NCBI GenBank assembly: GCA_963761705.1
Contig: CAVXHK010000001.1
Location: forward strand, 1,984,001-2,048,000
From: CAVVKW01 sp963761705
GTDB taxonomy: Bacteria > Verrucomicrobiota > Verrucomicrobiia > Chthoniobacterales > JAATET01
Reading direction: 5' to 3'
DNA: 64,000 bases
Below are positions 25,118-32,098 of this stretch, piece after piece; the first letter of the stretch is position 1, and the number at the start of each line of letters is the position of its first letter. The position numbers and the translations under genes were made by a program. Under the pieces are notes generated by a model. The model saw only the letters and a list, made by a program, of their open reading frames with translations. It searched no databases and was not told the origin of the DNA.

Positions 25118-25614
25118 GCTGGCCGGAGGTTTTCGTCGAGGAGGGCGCTGACTTCCTCCTGGACGGCGGGGATCTGTTCGAAGGTGAGGTGGGGGTTTTT
25201 CAGGACGATTGATTCGCCGGTTTTGGGGAATTCGTAGACGAGGGTGTCGGGGTCGTCTTGCTCGATGGGGCGAATGGTGCGTTTGCGCTCGAGCATGAGG
25301 GCGAGGATGTAGATTGCGTTTTGGTAGCGCGGATCATTCGTTTCCGCGAGGGCGCGGAGGAGGGATTCGGCGTCGTTCTTCTTGAGGGCCTCGGGTGGAG
25401 CGGGCGGGGGTGGTTCGTATTTGCTGCGCCAGAAGGAGAACGGGGCGAGGTTGTCGTTTCGATCGTCCCAAGCCTTCTCGCAGAGGTCTTCGCGGCGAAA
25501 GGTGCCGTCCTTTTCCCGGAAGAGCAGGGTGTGGAAGAACTGGCCTTCGTGAAAGGGTTCCTTGGTGCGCGTGCAGGCGTGGGCGCGGCTGTCGATTTTC
25601 CAGTCAGCTTGCAT
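25114..25614 (-). CDS. Conserved PVC-type hypothetical protein next to the Lpt permease
   Basis: 166 residues from ATG 25614, no signal peptide or membrane helix. It has a Cys in HACTRTKEPF, then GQFFHTLLFREKDGTFRRED with a second Cys, and a helical part NAIYILALMLERKRTIRP, ending with NPHLTFEQIPAVQEEV. From memory this outline fits a family of unknown function seen mainly in Planctomycetes and Verrucomicrobia. It overlaps dus by 4 bp and follows the lptF/G-like gene by 4 bp, so the three form one operon. No reaction can be assigned. Confidence 0.65.
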   Translation of the reverse strand: MQADWKIDSRAHACTRTKEPFHEGQFFHTLLFREKDGTFRREDLCEKAWDDRNDNLAPFSFWRSKYEPPPPAPPEALKKNDAESLLRALAETNDPRYQNAIYILALMLERKRTIRPIEQDDPDTLVYEFPKTGESIVLKNPHLTFEQIPAVQEEVSALLDENLRPA

Positions 25615-25618
25615 CGAT

Positions 25619-26744
25619 TTATCCGAAGATTTTTGGGATGGGGATGTCCCTGGCGGTCGAGCGGAACCAGAGGAGAATGAAGCCGATGAGGAGGAAGACT
25701 CCGAGCGGTGCCCAGGCAGCTTCGAGAGGCGTGATGCGGTCGCCTTTGCCGAGGGCGATGGCGAGGCTGCTGGAGATAACGAGCAGAAAGAAAAGCGCGA
25801 TCGCGATGGCGACGCCGCCGAGGATGCCACGACGGGAGTAGACGATGCCCATCGGTGCGGCCAGGAAGACGACGAGGATGCAGACCCACGGGAGGGCGAA
25901 GCGGTATTGGAGATGCGTGGCGAAAGGGGCGAGTTGGTCGCGAGGAAAGTCCGCGTTGTAGTCGAGATAATCGCGGAGCTCGGGAACGGAGAGATACTCG
26001 GGGACCATGCGGGAGCTGGCGATGCGCTCGGGGGTTTCCGACCAGCCGGTGATCTGGAATTCTTTGTGGAACTCGGTCTTGGCCACGTCGCCATCGGGGG
26101 CGAAGCTCGACGTATTTCAGATCGTCAAAGTTCCAGACGTTGCGAGCCTGATCGTAGACGGCGTCTCGGGCGTACCACTGTTTCCGCGGGATGCCGTTCT
26201 TGTTCTTCTGGATGATCTGGACGTCGTCGATCGCGTTGCTTTCGAGGCGGAGCTTGCGCATGTACCAAACCCGGTCGTCCTGACGGTTGACGAAGAGGTG
26301 GCCGGAGATCGAGCGCTCGCGCTTTTTGCCGCTGTTGATCTCCTTGAGCATCATTTTTTTGGTCGCGGCGGCGTGGGGGGCGCCTTCGTAGTTGAAGAAC
26401 GCGGTGACCGCGACGAGGACGAGGCCAAATCCGAAGAGCGGGAGGAGAACGCGGACGACGCTCCGGCCCGCACCGAGCATGGAAATGATCTCGTTCGACC
26501 GCGACATCTGCGTGAGTGAGTAGAGGAGGGCAAGCAGCGTGCCGACGGGAAGACTGATCACGACAATCTCGGGAATCTGGCTCGCGTAAAACTCGAGGAT
26601 CGTGTTGATTCCCACTTTCCCCGCGATGAAGTCGGGTCCGTTGTCGCTGAGATCGAAGACGAGCCAGATGGCGATGAATCCGAAGAAGCAGTAGACAAAC
26701 GGGACGAGGAACTTCTTCAGAACGTAGCGATCAAGCAGGGACAC
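25619..26744 (-). pseudogene. LptF/LptG-family permease, frameshifted
   Basis: Starts at GTG 26744. The first part (MSLLDRYVLKKFLVPFVYCF to about DDLKYVE) has the YjgP/YjgQ N-terminal helices and the periplasmic region. The remainder continues in another frame as FAPDGDVAKTEFHKEFQITG followed by the last three membrane segments, ending DIPIPKIFG. The shift lies near 26104: removing one base in GTCGAGCTTCGCC would give VEFAP and restore a protein of about 375 residues. LptF/G with LptB form the ABC motor that moves lipopolysaccharide to the outer membrane. A sequencing error or a true mutation are both possible. Confidence 0.75.
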
Positions 26745-26756
26745 GGCGGTTTATTT

Positions 26757-26784
26757 ATGATTTACGATTTATGGTTTACGATTT
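26757..26784. repeat. AT-rich 14-bp direct repeat in a divergent promoter region
   Basis: ATGATTTACGATTT (26757-26770) and ATGGTTTACGATTT (26771-26784) are adjacent and differ at one base. They lie between the divergent lptF/G-like and dinG-like genes, 13 bp from the lptF/G start. They are strikingly AT-rich in this GC-rich sequence and may hold promoter elements. Role unknown. Confidence 0.6.
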
Positions 26785-26862
26785 GATCGTGGCTCGGACC
26801 GGCTGGGGACTATTCGCGCGATCCTGTTTCGAGGCAATGGATTTTCGATTGGGGAGGTTGTC

Positions 26863-28863
26863 TTGATTTCTTTGGTCGAGGGCGGTGGCGGCGCGGAGGC
26901 GCGGGCTTTTGAGACCGAAATCGGGGACATTTTCTCGGCGACGGGGCTGTTGTCGAAGCGACCGGGCTTCGAGTGGCGGCGGGAGCAGCAGGAGATGGCT
27001 TGCGAGATTGCGCGGACGCTCGAGGGCGGCGGGCACGTGGTGATCGAAGCGGGCACGGGGGTCGGGAAGTCGTTCGCGTACCTGATTCCCGCGATTCTTT
27101 TCGCCGTGAGGCACAAGCGGAAGGCGGTCATCTCGACGCACACGATCAATCTGCAAGAGCAACTCGTCTACAAGGACATCCCGGCGGTGCGGGAGATCCT
27201 GCCGATCGAGTTTGAGGCGGCGCTCATGAAGGGGCGGCAGAACTACCTCTGCGGGACTCGCCTGGAGCGGGCTTTGCGGCACGCGGACGGTCTGTTCACC
27301 ACGGTCCAGCGGACGGAGTTGGAGCGGATCCGGGAGTGGAGCCACGTGACGAAGGATGGGTCGCTGAGCGATTTCACGGTGGAGCCGGATTCGCAGATCT
27401 GGTCGCAGGTCTGCAGCGAGCGGAACATCTGCACGCAGAAGACGTGCGGGCGGGAGCGGCAGTGTTTTTACCAGGCGGCGCGGCGGCGGATGCAGGGGGC
27501 GGACGTGCTGGTGGTGAATCACACGCTGTTTTTCACGCTGCTGGGGAGCGAGGGAGACATCGACGAGCGCGAGGGTGGCGGGTTTTTGTTTCCGAACGAC
27601 TTCGCGATCTTCGACGAGGCGCACACGATCGAGAATGTGGCGTCGCGGCACATCGGCTTTTCGGTGTCGCAATACGGCGTGCGGAGTGGGCTGCAGCGGC
27701 TGTTCAATCCGCGAACGAAGAAGGGGCTTTTCCAAGTGCTGCGGCTGGCGGATGGGATCGCCGCGGTCGAGGAGCTGATGCCAGTGGCGGATGCTTTCTT
27801 TGACGAAATCGGTCGCGCGTGCCGCTTCGGGCGAGGGCGCGAAGTGCGGGTGCGGGAGCCGGATCTGGTCGACGGGTCGGAGGTTTGTGAGGGTCTGACG
27901 GCATTGATCGAGCTGGTCGGGGCGGCCATTTCGAAGACGGACGATGACCCGACGAAATCGGAGTTGCAGGACCTGGCGCGGCGACTGCGGGAGTCGCGGG
28001 CGGCGCTCATGGCGTTCCTCGAACAGAGCGAGCGGGGACACGTTTATTGGGTCGAGGAGACGGGGAAGCGCGAGACGCTGCACAACCTGCACGCGGCTCC
28101 GGTCGATCTGGCGGGGTGTCTGCGTCGGATGCTTTACCGCGAAGGTTCGTGTTCGGTGACGACGAGCGCGACGCTGTCGGTGGGCGGCGAGGATCTGGGG
28201 TATTTCCGCAATCGGGTCGGCGCGGACGAGGTGGCGGCGGTGCGGATCGGTAGTCCGTTTGACTACCAGAAGCAGATGGTCGTGCACGTCGTGCGGAAAA
28301 TGCCGGACCCGCGGGATGCAGGTTACGAGGAGGCGCTCGAGAAATGGATCGAGCACTTCACGGACGAGACGCGGGGGCGGGCGTTTGTTCTCTTCACGAG
28401 TTACCAATTGATGAGCCGGGTGGCCGACCGGATGCGGGATTTCTACGCGGATCGCGGGTGGCCGTTGCTCGTGCAGGGCGAGGGGATGGCGCGGACGCGG
28501 ATGGTGCAGGAGTTCAAGGCGTCGGGGCAGGCGGTGCTCTTCGGGACCGACAGTTTCTGGGGCGGCGTCGATGTGCCCGGCGAAGCGTTGTCGAACGTGA
28601 TCGTGACGCGACTGCCCTTCGCGATGCCGGATCACCCGTTGATCGAGGCGAAGCTCGAGGCCATCGAAGCGGCGGGGGGGAATCCGTTTTCAGAATACTC
28701 GGTGCCCGAGGCGATCCTCAAACTGCGGCAGGGAGTCGGGCGGCTCATTCGGTCGGCGAGTGACCGGGGGATCGCGGTCATCCTCGATAGCCGCGTGATG
28801 TCGAAGAGCTACGGGCGGAGGTTTCTCCAGGCATTGCCGGAGTGTCCGGTGGAAGTTCACTGA
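26863..28863 (+). CDS. dinG: DinG/XPD-type ATP-dependent DNA helicase
   Basis: 666 residues. Helicase motifs: QQEMACEIA and Walker A EAGTGVGKS near 60-70, HTINLQEQLV, DEAH box FAIFDEAHTIEN, and the C-terminal QGVGRLIRSASDRG. Four cysteines fit the iron-sulphur cluster of this family: YLCGTR, VCSERNIC, and KTCGRERQCF. It would unwind DNA 5'-3', often at R-loops or repair sites. Start TTG 26863 follows GGGGAGG with good spacing. It is divergent from lptF/G and precedes the J-domain operon by about 50 bp. Confidence 0.88.
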   Translation: MISLVEGGGGAEARAFETEIGDIFSATGLLSKRPGFEWRREQQEMACEIARTLEGGGHVVIEAGTGVGKSFAYLIPAILFAVRHKRKAVISTHTINLQEQLVYKDIPAVREILPIEFEAALMKGRQNYLCGTRLERALRHADGLFTTVQRTELERIREWSHVTKDGSLSDFTVEPDSQIWSQVCSERNICTQKTCGRERQCFYQAARRRMQGADVLVVNHTLFFTLLGSEGDIDEREGGGFLFPNDFAIFDEAHTIENVASRHIGFSVSQYGVRSGLQRLFNPRTKKGLFQVLRLADGIAAVEELMPVADAFFDEIGRACRFGRGREVRVREPDLVDGSEVCEGLTALIELVGAAISKTDDDPTKSELQDLARRLRESRAALMAFLEQSERGHVYWVEETGKRETLHNLHAAPVDLAGCLRRMLYREGSCSVTTSATLSVGGEDLGYFRNRVGADEVAAVRIGSPFDYQKQMVVHVVRKMPDPRDAGYEEALEKWIEHFTDETRGRAFVLFTSYQLMSRVADRMRDFYADRGWPLLVQGEGMARTRMVQEFKASGQAVLFGTDSFWGGVDVPGEALSNVIVTRLPFAMPDHPLIEAKLEAIEAAGGNPFSEYSVPEAILKLRQGVGRLIRSASDRGIAVILDSRVMSKSYGRRFLQALPECPVEVH

Positions 28864-28916
28864 TTCTTTCCGCATTTTATCCTGCGCCGGGGGTTGCCAT
28901 CTCGCCAAAGCAGTGC

Positions 28917-29192
28917 ATGGTGTGCCCCCGCGTGCAGCACTATCAATCCCTGGGTCTCAAATTCGACGCGACCCCGCAGGAGATTAAGTCAGCCTACCGT
29001 CGCCTCGCCGGGACGCATCATCCCGATCGCGGAGGATCGCCGGAGGTCTTTCACCGCATCCAGTCCGCCTACGAGGTGGTCGGCGACGCGAAGAGTCGGC
29101 GGGAGTATGACCTTTCGTGGAGCAAGAAGCCGGTGACGTCGGTGCGCGAGACCGCGGTTGAACTCGTCGCGGAATATTTCGAGAAGTGCTAA
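28917..29192 (+). CDS. Small J-domain protein
   Basis: 91 residues, of which about 60 form a J domain: HYQSLGLKFDATPQEIKSAYR, then the HPD motif in HHPDRGGSPEVFHRIQSAYEVV and REYD. The J domain stimulates the ATPase of an Hsp70 partner; no other DnaJ domain is present. ATG 28917 is chosen because the J domain begins just after it, though the frame is open to 28842. Its last 7 bp overlap the next gene, so it belongs to the operon of unknown proteins that follows. The partner DnaK is not in the window. Confidence 0.82.
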   Translation: MVCPRVQHYQSLGLKFDATPQEIKSAYRRLAGTHHPDRGGSPEVFHRIQSAYEVVGDAKSRREYDLSWSKKPVTSVRETAVELVAEYFEKC

Positions 29193-29683
29193 AGATTTTG
29201 ACGACTGCCATCAGTGACGAAACCCAGGAAGAATTCGACGAGCAGATCCGGTCTGCGTACCGCCGGAGCGATGGCCGGGCTGAGGCCGAACGGGAGTTGA
29301 CGGCGCAGGGCGATGCGTTGCTCGGGCAGATCGGCACGCTGGCGGAGGGCGCGGACGAGTATCTGGTCTACATCGGGCTCGCGTTCCATCGACGGCTGCA
29401 ATTTGCAAACAAGACGATGCTCGAGCGCCTGATCGGGTCCGACCCGTGTCCGACGACGGTGCTCGAGAGTCTGCGCACGCAAAAGCTGGTGCGCGTTGCC
29501 GCCTCCGCCAAGCCAGCGTGGGACGGGCTGTGGGACCAACGACCGCAGGCCATGTGGAGCGCGGTGATCCTGAACTTCCGTGAACAATTCAAAGTGGCCC
29601 CGGTCGAAGCCGTGGCCGAAGACGACGCCGAATCCGAGGAGGATGAGGACGACATGAACGAGGATATCGACGATGACAACTGA
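29186..29683 (+). CDS. Unrecognised protein with acidic C-terminal tail (operon member 2)
   Basis: 165 residues from a GTG at 29186, overlapping the J-protein stop. No family is recognised. A short N-terminal segment leads into an alpha-helical middle (ELTAQGDALLGQIGTLAEGADEYLV, read as helices), then LESLRTQKLVRVAASAKPAW. The last 25 residues are almost all acidic (AEDDAESEEDEDDMNEDIDDD). No signal peptide or membrane helix. Acidic tails are typical of proteins that bind basic partners or act as chaperones, but that is speculation. It overlaps the next gene by 11 bp, so translation is probably coupled. Confidence 0.75.
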   Translation: MLKILTTAISDETQEEFDEQIRSAYRRSDGRAEAERELTAQGDALLGQIGTLAEGADEYLVYIGLAFHRRLQFANKTMLERLIGSDPCPTTVLESLRTQKLVRVAASAKPAWDGLWDQRPQAMWSAVILNFREQFKVAPVEAVAEDDAESEEDEDDMNEDIDDDN

Positions 29684-30380
29684 GACCATTCCGACCGAGA
29701 ACCCATCCACGGCACTCGTGCGCGCCGCCCTCGCCAGCGGCGTCTCCGCCGGGGAGCATTCGCTCCTGGCGCTCGCGAAGGATGTCGACGATTCGCAGCT
29801 CACCGTCATCGTGGGCGAGTTGCCCGCGGATGACATCCTCGCCCTCGCCCTCGAGGCCGACATCACGAAGGTCTCGATGGTTCACCTCTTCGTCTCGCCG
29901 GAACAGATGCTCGCGGCGTTCGAGCGTATCGGTTCGAATTGGAGCCAGCTCGCGAAGGTTCCGAGTCCGGAGGATTATTTGATTCGGCGGCAGGACATCG
30001 AGGATTTCCTCTGCCCGATGGTGTTCGCCACGAACGACGACGTCCGCGCAAATGAGATGATGCGCGCTTTTCTGACCAAGGAATACGCCGTTGATGCCCT
30101 TTACTTCCTCGGGATCGGCCAGAACGGTCGCGAGCAGCTTCTCACGCAGGCCGCGACCTCGCCGTTTGCTCGCGATAGCTGGCAGCAGCTTTGGGAGCTC
30201 GCGTTCGAGATCCAGCCGAAAGCCCGCAAAACGATGCGCGCCCATTTTCAGACGACGCTCGAGAGCGCCAAGGACGAGGATGGTATTTTCGCCCGCGACA
30301 TTCTCAACGAGCTTCAACGTGCCGCCGCCGCCCTCCAGCCCGAGGTCGTCGTGACCGAGGACGAGTTCGTCGACATCTAG
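29673..30380 (+). CDS. Unrecognised helical protein (operon member 3)
   Basis: 235 residues, starting MTTETIPTENPSTALVRAAL. No family is recognised and no motif is catalytic. The sequence looks alpha-helical with repeating short Leu/Ala-rich segments such as SLLALAKDVDDSQLTVIVGE and ILALALEADITKVSM, which could form a helical-repeat scaffold. A single Cys is in the DFLCPMVFATN stretch. There is no signal peptide. The start overlaps the previous gene by 11 bp and it ends 3 bp before the next, so it is certainly part of one transcript. Confidence 0.78.
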   Translation: MTTETIPTENPSTALVRAALASGVSAGEHSLLALAKDVDDSQLTVIVGELPADDILALALEADITKVSMVHLFVSPEQMLAAFERIGSNWSQLAKVPSPEDYLIRRQDIEDFLCPMVFATNDDVRANEMMRAFLTKEYAVDALYFLGIGQNGREQLLTQAATSPFARDSWQQLWELAFEIQPKARKTMRAHFQTTLESAKDEDGIFARDILNELQRAAAALQPEVVVTEDEFVDI

Positions 30381-30383
30381 CCG

Positions 30384-31190
30384 ATGCAACTCGCGACCAC
30401 GGACGACCGCGACCCACTCACCGCTGCCCTCGCGGCGGCGAAGCGGACGGATCACGCGGACCTTGCGAAATGGCAGGAGGAGCTCGCCGTCCTCACGGCC
30501 GAGCTTTCCACGAAGTTCTTCGGCACCCGCAGCGCCGAGATGATCCGCTCGGGCCTCGCCATGGCCGTCAAGCTTCTCGGCATGGGCCTCCTGGAACAAA
30601 CGAAGGGTCGCTCCGACGTCGACGCCTGGGTCCTCGCTCTCGAAGGTCTCGGCTTGAAGGGGTTGACCACCAAGGCCATCGACCGATTTAAGATCGTCGC
30701 CATCCTGCCGGAATCTCCCGTGCTCGAGGGCGTCGAGGAAACCGCCCCACGCACACTTCTCCTGCTCGCCACGTCGTGCGCGGACGCGAAGGAAGCCTGG
30801 CTCTGGCTCGAAAAACACGCCGCGACGCGGCGCGAATATTTCAGCGCCGTTCGCCTCGCGAAATGGCTGCTCACGCAGACACCGAGTGGTCGCGTGAAGG
30901 ATCGCAATCTCCGGCACTCCGACGCTGGCACCGACATGCTGCTCGCCGACGAAGTCATCGACGAAGTGATGGCGAACGTCTGCGGCCTACCCCGCTTCGC
31001 CGACGAGATGGGGATCGTCGAACCCTGCAAACTTCCGCCCGCGAAACATCGCGAAGCCCGCGCAGCTTACGATGCGTTGGTCGCCCGCCTCGACGAAGGT
31101 CTCGCCCGCGCGTTGATTTTCAACGAGCGCTCCTGGTTCGATCGATTCGTTTTGCTGCGCAAGACGGCGAAGGCCGCGAAAGCGGCCTGA
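30384..31190 (+). CDS. Unrecognised protein (operon member 4)
   Basis: 268 residues, starting MQLATTDDRDPLTAALAAAK. No family recognised. Predicted mainly helical: AKWQEELAVLTAELSTKFFG, LAMAVKLLGMGLLEQTKG, and a middle segment WVLALEGLGLKGLTTKAIDR. The C-terminus is basic (KTAKAAKAA). No signal peptide, no membrane helix. It starts 3 bp after the previous stop. Codons in 29186-31190 end much more often in C than in the neighbouring plus-strand genes, so this group may have had a different history. Confidence 0.78.
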   Translation: MQLATTDDRDPLTAALAAAKRTDHADLAKWQEELAVLTAELSTKFFGTRSAEMIRSGLAMAVKLLGMGLLEQTKGRSDVDAWVLALEGLGLKGLTTKAIDRFKIVAILPESPVLEGVEETAPRTLLLLATSCADAKEAWLWLEKHAATRREYFSAVRLAKWLLTQTPSGRVKDRNLRHSDAGTDMLLADEVIDEVMANVCGLPRFADEMGIVEPCKLPPAKHREARAAYDALVARLDEGLARALIFNERSWFDRFVLLRKTAKAAKAA

Positions 31191-31273
31191 TCGGATCGGC
31201 TTTTCCGGTAACGCGTGCTTCGGATTCATTTTGGCGTTCGAGTTCTTCGGGCGATCGCTCACATTGGTCGTGG

Positions 31274-32029
31274 ATGACCAACTTCTATGACGTCTTCGGA
31301 GTGGAGCGAGATTGTGAGCAATCGGAGATTCGGGGCGCGTTTCGGTTGTTGGTGAAGCAATGGCATCCGGACCGGAATGGTGGATCGGACGAGGCGGCCG
31401 CGAAAACGCGGGAGCTGAACGAGGCCTACGAGGTGCTGGGCGATCCGGAGCGGCGACGGGACTACGATCGGAAACTGGGGGTTGCTCGCAGTGGTGCCGC
31501 GGGGGGGCGGGCGGCCCGGGATCTGAAGCAGGACGTGTTGCTGTCGGCAGAGGAGCTGATTTTGGGGACTGCGCTGACGATTCGAGTGGACGATCCCGCG
31601 AACATGGAGGGAGAGGAAACTTACCGGCTTGTGGTGCCGGAGGGAACGGCGGTGGGCGAGCGGTTTCGAGTGGCCCGGGAGGGGAGATTTGTTGGTGGGG
31701 TGGTGGTTGTGCGGGTGAAGATGAGACCGGGTTTCCAGTTCAAGGCGCGGGGGGCAGATCTGAGGACGGAGCTGCGGGCCAGCGCTCAGCGGGCGAAGGC
31801 GGGCGGGTCGGAAATGATGGCGGGGCCGACCGGAGGGATGGTTCGGGTGGTGATTCCGGCGGGGGTGGCGCGGGGTGCGGTCGTGACCGTGCGGGGTGAG
31901 GGGCTGCCGAAGCCGAGGGGCGGACGGGGGGATCTGCTTGTGAAGGTCACGTATCGGGTGGTTGTGGACGTGAAGCGTGGGGGGAAGAGCGATGGAGAGG
32001 GGGGTGGGGACGTGAAGCGGCTGTGGTGA
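31274..32029 (+). CDS. CbpA-like J-domain co-chaperone (class B)
   Basis: 251 residues. J domain: FYDVFGVERDCEQSEIRGAF, then HPDRNGG and the Tyr-Glu helix LNEAYEVLGDPERRRDYDRKLG. It continues into a CTD-like beta region (DVLLSAEELILGTALTIRVDD, YRLVVPEGTAVGERFRVAREG, and MVRVVIPAGVARGAVVTVRGEGLP). There is no zinc-finger domain, so it is like CbpA/DnaJ class B. It is in the same direction as the three unknown genes, 83 bp downstream. With the small J-protein ahead of them it brackets the set. Confidence 0.85.
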   Translation: MTNFYDVFGVERDCEQSEIRGAFRLLVKQWHPDRNGGSDEAAAKTRELNEAYEVLGDPERRRDYDRKLGVARSGAAGGRAARDLKQDVLLSAEELILGTALTIRVDDPANMEGEETYRLVVPEGTAVGERFRVAREGRFVGGVVVVRVKMRPGFQFKARGADLRTELRASAQRAKAGGSEMMAGPTGGMVRVVIPAGVARGAVVTVRGEGLPKPRGGRGDLLVKVTYRVVVDVKRGGKSDGEGGGDVKRLW

Positions 32030-32040
32030 ACGGGGGGGAC

Positions 32041-32080
32041 TTAGCGGCTTCGCCGGGTTGGTTGGATCATTGGCTGGAAG
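32041..32080 (+). repeat. Interspersed hairpin-tail repeat, copy B
   Basis: Hairpin CGGC-TTC-GCCG (32045-32055) followed by a 24-nt tail whose last 16 nt are GATCATTGGCTGGAAG (32065-32080). It lies between the convergent CbpA-like gene and the sensor kinase, about 18 bp from the kinase stop. It is the clearest copy of the family. Confidence 0.75.
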
Positions 32081-32098
32081 CGAAATGCCACGAGTCCT

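Noticed and set aside
26095..26115. Programmed +1 frameshift in lptF/G
   Set aside because: There is no slippery stop or Shine-Dalgarno-like stimulator as in prfB, and the family is not known to use frameshifting; an indel is simpler.
26776..28635. About 619-codon open frame on the minus strand
   Set aside because: Shadow of the dinG-like helicase, which has all motifs on the plus strand.
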